From Rhodospirillaceae bacterium (GTDB lineage Bacteria > Pseudomonadota > Alphaproteobacteria > UBA8366), in contig PAZH01000023.1 in assembly GCA_002716125.1 (NCBI GenBank), forward strand, positions 99,771-163,770: a DNA stretch of 64,000 nucleotides, written 5' to 3'. The stretch's first letter is position 1. Each line of letters opens with the position of its first letter. Both the position numbers and the translations under genes were made by a program. Of the stretch, positions 44,000 to 53,033 are shown piece after piece. Below the pieces are notes generated by a model. The model made no database searches and was not told where the DNA came from. It was given only the letters and a program-made list of their open reading frames with translations.

Positions 44000-46339
44000 A
44001 TGGTCGGAGGGAGCGGTGGAAAAGGTATCGGTGCTTCGATCCCGCGCTTCGAAGATCACCGCTTGCTAACAGGCGCCGGTGAGTACAGCGACGATTACAA
44101 CCGACCCGGTCAGGTTTATGCCGCTTTTGCGCGCGCACCACATGCCCATGCGCGACTAGGTTTGGTGGATACCGAAGCCGCGTTGGAGATGCCGGGTGTT
44201 ATCGCGGTTCTGATCGGTGCGGACTATAAGCGCGACGGCCTAAACGCGATGTTGGCGCAGGGCAATCCAAAGGATGTGGAGCTCTTTAACAGAGACCGCT
44301 CGCCCATTCACTATCCTCGGATCGAACCGTTGGTGACCGACAAAGTACGCCGGGTCGGTGAAGCTGTTGCAATGGTTATCGCCGAAACGCCCGACCAGGC
44401 GCGCGATGCGGCCGAAGAAGTCATGGCGGAATACGACCTCTTGCCGTCGGTCGTCGATCAGGTCGACGCCTTGCGCGAAGGTGCGCCACAACTCTGGGAG
44501 GACCTGCCCGATAACCTTTGTGTCGACGACCAGAAGGGAGACGTCGCGAAAGTTGCCGACGTATTTTCGAAGGCTGCTCATGTTGTTCGAATGGATTTGC
44601 GGAATAACCGTGTTTCCGGTATCCCGATGGAACCGCGTGCCGCGGTCGCGGAATACGACGAGCAACGCGATACCTATACGCTTTGGGCTGGCGGGCAGGG
44701 CGTGAACCGCTTTCAGCGCGAAATATCGACCGCGTTCGGTGTCCCGGAAGATGACGTGCGCGTTATTGCCCGGGATGTGGGCGGTGGTTATGGCACGCGG
44801 AATTCCTGCTATCCCGAATTCACGCTGGTGACATGGGCGGCCAAACGCGTTGGGCGACCCGTGAAATGGACTGGTACACGGAGCGAGATGGCGCTCGGCG
44901 ACTATGCAGGCCGCGACCTCTTCACGGAAGCGGAACTGGCGTTGGACGCGGAAGGCAAGTTTTTGGCCATGCGGACTGTGAATTATGGCAACCTCGGCAC
45001 GCACGCGTTGTCGTTCGTGCCGATCGCGCGTGGCCCGACCGTCTCCACCGGCATTTACGATATTCCGGAAGCCGATGTGACGACCAAAGCGATTTGGACG
45101 AACACGTCTCCGGTGACTGCGTATCGGGGAGCGGGAAGGCCCGAGGCTATCTTTGTGTTGGAGCGTTTGATCGACCGTGCGGCCATTGAATTGGGTATCG
45201 ACCGGGTGGAAATACGCCTCAAAAATTTGATCAAGGACGAGCAGCTGCCCTATACGAATCCGATGGGCGTGACATACGACAGCGGTCGATTTGTGCACGG
45301 TATGGAGTTGGCGCTCGAACTGTCCGATTGGGGGAATTTTGAATCGCGCCGCCAGAATAGCGAACAGTCCGGCCGTCTGCGCGGGATCGGTACGGCAAAT
45401 TATGTGGAAACCTCGACAGGTTGGCCGCTTGAGCGAGCGGTTATGGAGGTCACGCCCGACGGGCGGATCGACATGATTATGGGCTCTCATTCGAGCGGAC
45501 AGGGGCATGAGACCACGTTCCGGCAAATCGGTGCTTCGCTTCTCGAAGTACCGTTCGATCGCGTCGATTACCGCTATGGGGATACAGCTTTTGTGAAGGA
45601 TGGCTCGGGTTCACATGCTGCGCGCACGATGCGGCTTGCGGGGCACCTCTTCGCGATTACGCGCGACGAGATCGTGGATAAAGGTAAACGGATTGCGGCA
45701 CAACTCTTGGAATGTTCCGATGAGGACCTAGAGTACGACGATGCGGCGTTTCGCGTGTCGGGCACGGACCGGGCAATGGGTCTCTTCGATGTCGCCAGGG
45801 CTGCGAATGAAGATGCGGGAGATCTGCCGAAAGGCTTACAGGGCCCGCTGCGCGCAACGACGCTGATCGATAAACCAATGCCGGCATACCCGAATGGCTG
45901 TCATGTCGCCGAGGTGGAGATCGACCCTGAGACGGGCGCCTGTATTTTGGTGCGTTATACCGCGGTCGACGATTGCGGTCGGGTGGTGAATCCAATGATC
46001 GTCGACGGACAAGTTCACGGCGGTATCGGTCAGGGCGTTGGCCAGGCGCTTTGGGAGGAAGTGGCATATGACCGTGAGACCGGCCAGCTTTTAACCGGTT
46101 CGTTCATGGATTATGTCATGCCGAGGGCGGATGACTTGCCGATGTTCACCGTCGGCCACAACGAGGTCCCGACACCGACCAACCGGATGGGCGCAAAGGG
46201 TGGGGGTGAAGGCGGCACGACTCCAGCGCCCGCCGCGATCGTCAATGCTATCTGCGACGCGCTGCGAGACTACGGTGTCGAACATATTCAAATGCCGGTG
46301 ACGAGTGAGAAAATCTGGCGGGCGATCACGGGTACCTAA
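44000..46339 (+). CDS. Molybdenum hydroxylase large (molybdopterin) subunit, xanthine dehydrogenase/CoxL family
   Basis: 779 residues. IGASIPRFEDHRLLTGAGEYSDD starts the CoxL/aldehyde-oxidase large subunit. Mo-pterin segments are GQGVNRFQREIS and DVGGGYGTRN, then AYRGAGRPEA, SHSSGQGHETTF and GIGQGVGQAL. The catalytic glutamate is E737 in KGGGEGGTTPAP. The motif V-A-Y-R-C-S-F-R of CO dehydrogenase is absent (AYRGAGRPE is here), so it is not CoxL for CO. It would hydroxylate an aldehyde or N-heterocycle. Oddly, the [2Fe-2S] small and FAD medium subunit genes are not next to it, so electron partners must lie elsewhere. Confidence 0.88.
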   Translation: MVGGSGGKGIGASIPRFEDHRLLTGAGEYSDDYNRPGQVYAAFARAPHAHARLGLVDTEAALEMPGVIAVLIGADYKRDGLNAMLAQGNPKDVELFNRDRSPIHYPRIEPLVTDKVRRVGEAVAMVIAETPDQARDAAEEVMAEYDLLPSVVDQVDALREGAPQLWEDLPDNLCVDDQKGDVAKVADVFSKAAHVVRMDLRNNRVSGIPMEPRAAVAEYDEQRDTYTLWAGGQGVNRFQREISTAFGVPEDDVRVIARDVGGGYGTRNSCYPEFTLVTWAAKRVGRPVKWTGTRSEMALGDYAGRDLFTEAELALDAEGKFLAMRTVNYGNLGTHALSFVPIARGPTVSTGIYDIPEADVTTKAIWTNTSPVTAYRGAGRPEAIFVLERLIDRAAIELGIDRVEIRLKNLIKDEQLPYTNPMGVTYDSGRFVHGMELALELSDWGNFESRRQNSEQSGRLRGIGTANYVETSTGWPLERAVMEVTPDGRIDMIMGSHSSGQGHETTFRQIGASLLEVPFDRVDYRYGDTAFVKDGSGSHAARTMRLAGHLFAITRDEIVDKGKRIAAQLLECSDEDLEYDDAAFRVSGTDRAMGLFDVARAANEDAGDLPKGLQGPLRATTLIDKPMPAYPNGCHVAEVEIDPETGACILVRYTAVDDCGRVVNPMIVDGQVHGGIGQGVGQALWEEVAYDRETGQLLTGSFMDYVMPRADDLPMFTVGHNEVPTPTNRMGAKGGGEGGTTPAPAAIVNAICDALRDYGVEHIQMPVTSEKIWRAITGT

Positions 46340-46347
46340 CGTGTACT

Positions 46348-47346
46348 TCATTTAAGAGCTTGCCGCGCCCAATTCGGATTGACCCCTTCGGCATAAGAAT
46401 TCAGGTTGGTGTTTATCACACCGTGCGCCTTCAGGAATTTTGCTGTGTCTTCCAGTGCAAGCACGGTGAGCGCATTGGCGCCACCGGCAAGCCAATTTCG
46501 AGATACTTGGTCTTCAAGTTTGGGGTATTTCGTCGAACGCAAAGACTTATACGCGCTGAATTTTGTGCCGCCGAGCATATCGACGAGCTTTTGAATATTC
46601 TTTGAATGCCGGGTCCAGGCTTTTCGATTTTCACGATAGTCTTGGTCTTGAGCGGCTAACGTTTTGACGAATGTGACCATGAATGATTGATGGACACGCG
46701 CCCAGTCCCGGTCTGCGACCAGGCCATCAAAAATCGGTTTGCCCCACCGGCTGAGACGGCCGGAGGTGATGATGACTTTTCCCGTTCGCAGAATTTGGTC
46801 GTGCACGGGGTTCCAGACAAACGCTGCGTCAATATCTTGGTTATCCCACTGTTCGCGAATTTGTGCCGGCGTACTGTAGAAGATGCGCACGTCTTCCGGG
46901 CCGATGCGGAATTGGCTAAGCGCGAAGAGCAAATGATAGTGCGAGGTAGACGCGAAGGGCACCGCAACGCGACGTCCTCGCAAGTCCTGCGGGTTTACAA
47001 TGCGTGTACCTTTGCGAACCACCAGGCTTTCGGAAAAGCTGTAGCTTTGCAGAATCCAAAATAACTCGATGTTGTGCCCAAGACTGAGCGCCGCAGCGAG
47101 CGGTGGAGAGCCGACCGATCCGATGTCGATCTCGTTTGTACGTAGGGCGTTGATGACTTCAGCGCCGGTCTCGTATCGTTTCCATTCGATCCGGTATCCG
47201 GTTGACGTTTCGAATTTGCCGTCCGCAATCGCAGCGATCCACGGGTAGTAAGCTGCGAGATACCCAATGCGCGCAGATTCTCCTGCCGCAAAATTCGGCA
47301 CCAAAAAGAGGATCAATGCGAAGAAGAGAGTATGTCGTCGTTTCAC
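46348..47346 (-). CDS. TauA-like ABC transporter substrate-binding protein
   Basis: 332 residues with a clear N-terminal signal (RRHTLFFALILFLVPNFAAG). The mature part follows TauA: GYLAAYYPWIAAIADGKFETSTGYRIEWKRYETGAEVINALRTNEIDIGSVGSPPLAAALSLG in pattern, with the IGSVGSPPLA and ELFWIL blocks that line the sulfonate pocket in TauA/SsuA. GTG start with AGAGGGAG about 9 bases upstream. No TauB ATPase or TauC permease gene is next to it, so it would need a transporter encoded elsewhere. Taurine or another sulfonate is an inference from family only. Confidence 0.82.
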   Translation of the reverse strand: MKRRHTLFFALILFLVPNFAAGESARIGYLAAYYPWIAAIADGKFETSTGYRIEWKRYETGAEVINALRTNEIDIGSVGSPPLAAALSLGHNIELFWILQSYSFSESLVVRKGTRIVNPQDLRGRRVAVPFASTSHYHLLFALSQFRIGPEDVRIFYSTPAQIREQWDNQDIDAAFVWNPVHDQILRTGKVIITSGRLSRWGKPIFDGLVADRDWARVHQSFMVTFVKTLAAQDQDYRENRKAWTRHSKNIQKLVDMLGGTKFSAYKSLRSTKYPKLEDQVSRNWLAGGANALTVLALEDTAKFLKAHGVINTNLNSYAEGVNPNWARQALK

Positions 47347-47451
47347 AAACTACGCTCCCTCTAACGAATTGCGCTTAAATGTGTGACCTTGGAATGAGGA
47401 TAGCGTACCGGTGGGGATAAGAAAGTTTAACGCGTGCCGCTCACGTTAAGT

Positions 47452-48047
47452 TCAAAGAACGACCAATATCAACGATCCGGCGAGTAATGCGCCCATGGTG
47501 ATATTGAAAACGCGGAGCGCTCTGTCACTTTGCAGAAACCGTTGCATAACGGCGCCAAAGGCGAGCCAGGGAAAGCAGCTCGGCAGCGATCCGAGAATGA
47601 AGATCATGCCGAGCGAGAGCGCCTGGGAGAAAGCGCTCCCCGAACCCGCTTCGAGATAGGTGCCGGCGGCACTGGCGCAGACCAACCACGACTTCGGATT
47701 AACCCATTGGAAGGCGGCCGCCGTCAGGAAACCCGCTGGTTTGGCTCCGGCTTCGGCATCCGCTCGACCGGCACTCGCGATCTTCCAAGACAGCCAGAGC
47801 AAGAACGCAATGCCGATCCATTTGAGAACCTGTAGAACCTCGGGGTTGTCGAGGATGAGGCCGCCGAGCCCGAAGGCGACGATGAACATCATGATTCCCA
47901 TCCCGACAGAGACGCCCAGAAGGGCCGGAATCCCGCGGGCGATGCCGACATTGGCACCGGTTGCGGTCAACAAGACATTGCTTGGTCCTGGGGTGCCCGC
48001 CGCGACAATCGTGAAAATCGCAAAACGATTATTTGATCGAGGGTCAT
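47452..48047 (-). pseudogene. LysE/RhtB-family exporter, frameshifted near the start
   Basis: The body (47973 to 47452) is a six-helix amino-acid exporter: TPGPSNVLLTATGANVG and the helix GVSVGMGIMMFIVAFG, then WKIASAGR and the C-terminal FNITMGALLAGSLILVVL. The real ATG is at 48047 (MTLDQIIV), but it is out of frame with the body; adding one T to the TTTT run at 48025-48022 gives MTLDQIIVFAIFTIVAAGTPGPSN in a single frame. A restart at the TTG at 47973 would lose the first helix and the TPGP motif. Either a true mutation or a base-calling error. Intact homologues (about 200 aa) export amino acids such as lysine, threonine or homoserine. Confidence 0.75.
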
Positions 48048-48070
48048 GTTCTGCGCCTATTCAACATCAA

Positions 48071-48143
48071 CCTCATGCTGAGCTTGTCGAAGCATGATCG
48101 CATGGATTTTAAGCGCACCCTTCGACAGGCTCAGGGTGAGGTG
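48071..48143. repeat. Inverted pair of dispersed intergenic repeat
   Basis: Two oppositely oriented units (48071-48096 and 48116-48143) carrying TGAGC(C/T)TGTCGAAG and its complement, the same element as at 22822-22906. They lie between the broken LysE gene and RidA and can fold on each other. Their position is intergenic at both places. Confidence 0.78.
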
Positions 48144-48164
48144 CAGTTAGAGTTGGCTGGGCAT

Positions 48165-48563
48165 TTAGTGTCCGCAACCCACGACGGCGATGGTCTCGAT
48201 CTCGATCAAAGCGTCGGGATTGACGAAACCGGGACTGATAACCGTTGCACTGGCTATATCGGCGTCTGGGAAGATTTCGGATCGGACCTTGCTGTAATCA
48301 GCGTAGTGGCGCATGTCCGAGACATAACAGGTGATCTTCACGACATCGGCGAAGGACGATCCGGCTTCCGTCAGCACGCCTTCAATATTGGCGAAGACCT
48401 GGCGCGCTTGTGCCACCATGTCACCGACGCCGACGATTTGACCATGGGCGTCTTGCGCGATTTGGCCGGAGACATATAGGGTCTCTCCCACTTGAACGCC
48501 TTGGGCGAAGGGCGCTTTTCCAGCGCGAGGGGAGGGCGGGTTGATAAGTTTTTTTTGCGGCAT
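48165..48563 (-). CDS. RidA-family reactive-imine deaminase
   Basis: 132-residue trimer-forming protein that hydrolyses 2-aminoacrylate-like enamines/imines. YVSGQIAQDAHGQIVG and the conserved strand set QARQVFANIEGVLTEAGSSFADVVKITCYVSDM are typical; the active arginine region is less clear, with RSEIFPDADIASATVI. Its C-terminal end is ETIAVVGCGH. It lies 1-2 bases after the acyl-CoA dehydrogenase stop on the same strand, as the last gene of a beta-oxidation-like operon. Confidence 0.85.
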   Translation of the reverse strand: MPQKKLINPPSPRAGKAPFAQGVQVGETLYVSGQIAQDAHGQIVGVGDMVAQARQVFANIEGVLTEAGSSFADVVKITCYVSDMRHYADYSKVRSEIFPDADIASATVISPGFVNPDALIEIETIAVVGCGH

Positions 48564-48564
48564 T

Positions 48565-49731
48565 TTATTTCTCCATAAAGGCGCGGCCGATGAGTTGCCG
48601 GTGCACTTGATTGGTACCTTCCCATATTTGTGTAATCTTTGCGTCGCGCATCAGCCGTTCGACTTTATATTCTTTGACATAGCCGTAACCGCCATGAAGT
48701 TGCACGGCTTCCGTCGTCATCCGCATGGCGAGATCGGAGGCGCGCATTTTGGCCATGGAAGCTTCGGTCGAGAAGTCGGGAGCTCCGCCGTCGATCAGTC
48801 GGGCGACGTGGTTTAGAAAAGCCTCGCACATCGCAAGCTCGGTCGCGAGATCCGCCAGCAAAAATAGGATACCCTGGAACTCGATAATCTTACGGCCCGA
48901 TTGCTGACGTTCGTTGATGTAGGACACGGCTTCGTCAAATGCAGCGCGTGCGATGCCGAGGGCATGCGCGGCCACGCTAGGCCGGGATTTATTTAACGAG
49001 GCCAAGAGAAGTTTTAACCCATCGCCGGGATTATGAATCAAATTACGTCGTGGTACCCGGACGCCGTCGAACGCCAAGGTCGCGGTCGAGGAGGCGCGGT
49101 GACCCATTTTGTTCTCCGTGCCCACGGTTTCGACGGGGGACGCCTTCGTTTCAACCACGAGGACAGATATAGACTGCTTCGGATCGTCGATCTCGCTCCA
49201 TTTACCGAAGAGAAGGAGGTAGTCCGCGACGTCGCCGTTGGTAATGAAGGTCTTGCTGCCGTCGATCACTATGTCATCGCCGTCAGGTGTGAACTTCGTC
49301 CGCATGCCGGTCGCATCCGAACCGGCTGATGGTTCGGTAATACAAAGAGAGGCAAGCGCCCCTTCTGCGACAGCGGGTAGCCAGCGTTTTTTCTGATCCT
49401 CGCTAGCGAAATCTATGACCGGCTTCATCGCGTGGTAATTCGTTGCCCATATGATGCCTGTCGCGGCACAAGCCGCCGTTATCTCCTTCACGCATTCGAG
49501 GTAGCAGGCGAACGAAGTCCGCGCGCCGCCAAACTCGTCAGGAACGAACATCGCATTCAGGCCGAGTTCATTGATGTCCTCGACATTATCCCACGGAAAC
49601 TTACCGTTTTGGTCGTACGCTTCAGCTCGGGGTGCGATCCGCTCGCGGCTCATTTGCCGAACGCTATCTACAACGAGCTGTTCCTCCTCGGGAAGGTCCA
49701 ACTGAGATTTCAGACGGTCGAAAACCAACAT
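48565..49731 (-). CDS. Acyl-CoA dehydrogenase
   Basis: 388-residue FAD enzyme that introduces the alpha-beta double bond into an acyl-CoA. The signature CITEPSAGSDATGMRTK (FAD and acyl site), KTFITNGDVADYLLLF and the C-terminal IQLHGGYGY-like block VQLHGGYGYVKEYKVERLMRDAKITQIWEGTNQ are present. The catalytic glutamate is E371 in IWEGTNQ. It is followed by RidA and preceded by SDR and enoyl-CoA hydratase genes. Start at ATG 49731. Confidence 0.93.
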   Translation of the reverse strand: MLVFDRLKSQLDLPEEEQLVVDSVRQMSRERIAPRAEAYDQNGKFPWDNVEDINELGLNAMFVPDEFGGARTSFACYLECVKEITAACAATGIIWATNYHAMKPVIDFASEDQKKRWLPAVAEGALASLCITEPSAGSDATGMRTKFTPDGDDIVIDGSKTFITNGDVADYLLLFGKWSEIDDPKQSISVLVVETKASPVETVGTENKMGHRASSTATLAFDGVRVPRRNLIHNPGDGLKLLLASLNKSRPSVAAHALGIARAAFDEAVSYINERQQSGRKIIEFQGILFLLADLATELAMCEAFLNHVARLIDGGAPDFSTEASMAKMRASDLAMRMTTEAVQLHGGYGYVKEYKVERLMRDAKITQIWEGTNQVHRQLIGRAFMEK

Positions 49732-49748
49732 CTGCTAACCTTGTTTGT

Positions 49749-50477
49749 CTAGTGCGCGAAAGTTTGGCCGCCGTCGAGATAGATCGTACTGCCAGTCATG
49801 AACGGGATGTCTTCGACGAGCAATGCAGCGACCAACTTCGCGACATCCTCGGCCTTTCCGGGACCACCGGTCGGAATTCGTTCCGACAGTAATTTCTTTA
49901 CTTTATCGCTCTCAAGAAAGTCTTTGTTGAGATCGGTTTCGATGTAACCGGGGGCAATGTTCAAGGCGCGGATATTGTACTTTGCCCATTCAGCCGCCAG
50001 GACTCTGGTCATACCGCCGAGCGCTGCTTTCGAGGTGCAATAAGCGAGATTGTAGGGAGCACCGATCCAACCGAAGGACGAGCCCATATTGAAAATGATC
50101 CCGCCGTTCGTCTCGAAGTGCGGAAAGATTTCCCGGCAACCGAGCATGACTGCCGTCACGTTGATCTCCATCACCCGTTCGAAATCGGCGCGTTCAAGGT
50201 CTTGGCTCTTAGAATTTGTATGAAGGCCGGCGTTGTTCACCAGGCATTGGATGCCGCCGGCCTGTTCAGCGACCCAAGCGAAGCTGTCACGGAGTTGTTG
50301 TTCGTCAGTGGCGTCGCACTGGCGCAAGAGGAAACGCGATGGATCTTGGCAGCCAAGGGGCGGATCACCCGTCCTAGAGAGGCCGGCGACCGTGAAGCCG
50401 CGCCGGTCGAGTTCGATCGAGAGCGCGGCGCCAATTCCACGACTGGCGCCCGTGATGATGACGGCTCCGTCGGCCAC
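49749..50477 (-). CDS. Short-chain dehydrogenase/reductase (3-hydroxyacyl type)
   Basis: 242-residue NAD(P)-dependent SDR. Cofactor motif TGASRGIG at 9-16, NNAG at 81-84, active site S134 region with Y146-xxx-K150 (YCTSK). The C-terminal part ends MTGSTIYLDGGQTFAH, normal for classical SDRs. Placed between enoyl-CoA hydratase and acyl-CoA dehydrogenase genes, it probably oxidises the 3-hydroxyacyl intermediate. Gap to the hydratase gene is 2 bases, to the dehydrogenase 17. Confidence 0.9.
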   Translation of the reverse strand: MADGAVIITGASRGIGAALSIELDRRGFTVAGLSRTGDPPLGCQDPSRFLLRQCDATDEQQLRDSFAWVAEQAGGIQCLVNNAGLHTNSKSQDLERADFERVMEINVTAVMLGCREIFPHFETNGGIIFNMGSSFGWIGAPYNLAYCTSKAALGGMTRVLAAEWAKYNIRALNIAPGYIETDLNKDFLESDKVKKLLSERIPTGGPGKAEDVAKLVAALLVEDIPFMTGSTIYLDGGQTFAH

Positions 50478-50479
50478 GA

Positions 50480-51247
50480 TCAGCGATCCTTAAACTGAGC
50501 GTCGCGCTTGTCGACGAATGCGTTCATGCCCTCAGCCGAGTCTTCGGTCTGGAAGGCAAGCGTGTTGAGATCGGCTTCGATCTTCAGTCCTTCAAGGACC
50601 GGTACATCGAGTGCCCGCATAACCGATTCCCGGGCGAGCTTGAGGACGGGGAGTGAGTAACAAGTGAAGTCCCGTGCATAGGCCATGGCCGCTTCCATCG
50701 GATCGCCTTCGACAATACGGTTCACCAAACCGATGCGTTCCGCCTCTTCTGCTTCGACCGTACGGCCGGTCATGACCAACTCGAGGGCCCGGCCTTCTCC
50801 GATGAGGCGGGGTAAACGGATGGTGCCGCCATATCCGGGTATCAGTCCGAGTTTAATTTCGGGCAACCCGACTTTGGCGCTCGGCGTCGCGAGACGGTAG
50901 GTGCAGGCGAGCGCCAGTTCCATCCCACCGCCGAACGCATACCCGTTGATGAGCGCGATCGAGGCTATTGGAATATCGTCCAATTGTGCAAACAGGCGCT
51001 GGCCGCGATGTGCGGATGCCTTTTGCTCCGCCAAAGTGCGGTCGTAAAGTTCCTTGATATCCGCACCGGCACTGAACGCCCGATCGCCCGCACCTGTAAT
51101 AATGAGGGCTCGAGCGTCCGTATCGGCCGCCGCCGCAATGGCATTGCCTATCTGTCCGACGATATCAAAGCTGAGTGCGTTCAAAGCTTCAGGTCTGTTC
51201 AGCGTAATGACGGCGAATTCGTCACGGCGCGTTAATTCAACGGTCAT
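50480..51247 (-). CDS. Enoyl-CoA hydratase/isomerase
   Basis: 255-residue crotonase. Oxyanion-hole loop AFSAGADIKEL and GYAFGGGMELALAC; the two catalytic glutamates are E110 (GGGME) and E130 (GLPEIKLG). The ATG at 51247 is used; the frame upstream (to 51355) runs into the next gene's 3' end and is not needed. It hydrates the 2-enoyl-CoA from the acyl-CoA dehydrogenase in this operon. Confidence 0.92.
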   Translation of the reverse strand: MTVELTRRDEFAVITLNRPEALNALSFDIVGQIGNAIAAAADTDARALIITGAGDRAFSAGADIKELYDRTLAEQKASAHRGQRLFAQLDDIPIASIALINGYAFGGGMELALACTYRLATPSAKVGLPEIKLGLIPGYGGTIRLPRLIGEGRALELVMTGRTVEAEEAERIGLVNRIVEGDPMEAAMAYARDFTCYSLPVLKLARESVMRALDVPVLEGLKIEADLNTLAFQTEDSAEGMNAFVDKRDAQFKDR

Positions 51248-51291
51248 TCGAAAATCTCCTGCATTCGGGGCCGACGTTTTCCGCGGCCGGC

Positions 51292-52950
51292 TTATTGTTC
51301 TTTTGGCGCGGTGAAGCGGATCGGATCGGGTTTCAGTCGTCCATCTTTTGCCCACTCTGCCAATTCACGTTTTAGTATTTTCCCGCTGGCGGTGAGCGGG
51401 AAATCGTTCATTACCATGTAGTATTCGGGCATATCGTAGATCGATAAACCTTCGCCAAAGAGGTGCCCAAGAACCTCCTGCCCGTCAGGTTCGTCGCCCG
51501 CCGACATGACGGCAAGGCAGACACGTTCTCCGAGCCTTTCGTCCGGTACGGGAAAAGCCGCTGCTTTCTCGACATTCGGATGCTTGATGGCAAGGTCTTC
51601 GATTTTCTTTGGATGAATGTTCTTGCCGCCACGGATGATGATGTCTTTGAGGCGACCGACAAAGCGTAAGCAATCGTTCTCATCGATCAATCCAAGGTCG
51701 CCCGACAAAAACCATCCATCTTTATTGAAGCTCTCTTCGGTGGCTTTCTGATTGTCAAAGTAGCCCAACATTAAGCAGGCGCCTTTGCCGGCAATGTGGC
51801 CGACTTCGCCTTTAGGTAATTCGATATCGGGGTTTTCCGGATCGAAGATCTTCAAGCGATATGCGTCGCCGCCGCGTCCACAGGTCTCACAGATGGTCTC
51901 TTGCGGATCATCAGGCCACGTGTAGTGGTGCGACGAGTTCTCGGTCATACCGTAGACGTTCTGCGGCGTAATCCCCATGTCGACGAAAGCTTGCGCCGTC
52001 GCCGGTGCGATCGGGGCACCCGCCATATAGAAAACTTTGACTGTTCCCATCTTGTCGAGGCCGCGTTTCGCCATTTCGGCCAAAGTGTCCATAGCGTGCG
52101 TCGGCACACCCATGATGTAGGTCGGTTCGGTCTCTAGTATCCAATCCAGCTTGTCCACACCGGCGGGCGGGTCGTCGGAAACGAACTCGCCGCCGAACAG
52201 CAGCCATTGTGCAATGCCGACCCAGGCGATGTGATGCGACAAGGGACTAAGCGAAAGTAGGCGCGAGTTCTCGTCGTGATGCCAATCGCGGACCATGTCT
52301 CGGGCGTTTGCGAGAAGCGTATTGTCGGAATGCATAACGCATTTCGGTGTGCCCGTGGTGCCGGAGGTAAACGCGAGATAGCACACTTTATCGGGATTTT
52401 CGTCGCTCTCGGGCACGTTGTCTTTTGAACCGTCTGGCGGCGGAAAATGACCTCCGTGCGTGCGCTCAGCTGGCACTTGGTAGACCTTCCGCATCGCTGG
52501 CAACTTGGCCAATGCTTCAAAGGGATCGTTTCGCGAGACATCTGCGCCCCAGCCTTCTTCGACCAAGACAGCTTTCGTCGAAAGGCGCTCCAGCAGACAC
52601 GCTATTTCTTCGACGGTGTATGTTCGATGGAGGGAGGGATTGCAGGCATACCCGTTACGCGAGCAGGCAAGGTACATGACGACGGATTCGACGCGGTTCG
52701 ATGCCCAGAGCGAAACACGATCGTTAGGTCGAAGACCTTGTGACGCGAGGTCGGATGCGACCGCTTCGACCCAATCGTTGAGTTGAGACCATGTCAGACG
52801 ACGGGCACCGTCTCTTAATGCAAAAGCGTCGGGGCGACTCTTGGTATTTTGCTCTAGAAGACGGTAATGCGTCTCCTTACCCCAAGTACCGTTATTATGA
52901 AATCGGCGTGCTTCTTCAGGGTCGTGGCGCGTAAGAAGCGTATTGGTCAT
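51292..52950 (-). CDS. Acyl-CoA synthetase (AMP-forming)
   Basis: 552 residues. ATP motif LAFTSGTTGTPKCVMHSDN (195-204 core), the NVYGMTENSSHHYTW acyl site, LSGDLGLIDENDCLRFVGRLKD hinge, and catalytic lysine in ASGKILKREL. Fatty- or medium-chain/other acids are possible. It opens the minus-strand operon acyl-CoA ligase, hydratase, SDR, acyl-CoA dehydrogenase, RidA. Gap to the hydratase ATG is 44 bases. Confidence 0.9.
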   Translation of the reverse strand: MTNTLLTRHDPEEARRFHNNGTWGKETHYRLLEQNTKSRPDAFALRDGARRLTWSQLNDWVEAVASDLASQGLRPNDRVSLWASNRVESVVMYLACSRNGYACNPSLHRTYTVEEIACLLERLSTKAVLVEEGWGADVSRNDPFEALAKLPAMRKVYQVPAERTHGGHFPPPDGSKDNVPESDENPDKVCYLAFTSGTTGTPKCVMHSDNTLLANARDMVRDWHHDENSRLLSLSPLSHHIAWVGIAQWLLFGGEFVSDDPPAGVDKLDWILETEPTYIMGVPTHAMDTLAEMAKRGLDKMGTVKVFYMAGAPIAPATAQAFVDMGITPQNVYGMTENSSHHYTWPDDPQETICETCGRGGDAYRLKIFDPENPDIELPKGEVGHIAGKGACLMLGYFDNQKATEESFNKDGWFLSGDLGLIDENDCLRFVGRLKDIIIRGGKNIHPKKIEDLAIKHPNVEKAAAFPVPDERLGERVCLAVMSAGDEPDGQEVLGHLFGEGLSIYDMPEYYMVMNDFPLTASGKILKRELAEWAKDGRLKPDPIRFTAPKEQ

Positions 52951-53033
52951 CGGTGGTCATTCGTCAGTTAGGCACTGCGAATAGTGATATACCCCCGCGA
53001 GGGGATGGGGCCAGCCATGTTGCTCAGCTAAAC

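Noticed and set aside
44240..45526. Long minus-strand frame of 428 residues
   Set aside because: It lies wholly inside the molybdenum hydroxylase gene on the other strand and its translation has biased, non-domain composition; a GC-rich shadow.
44000..46339. CO dehydrogenase large subunit
   Set aside because: The active-site loop reads AYRGAGRPE instead of the CoxL Cys-containing AYRCSFR, and coxM and coxS are not present.
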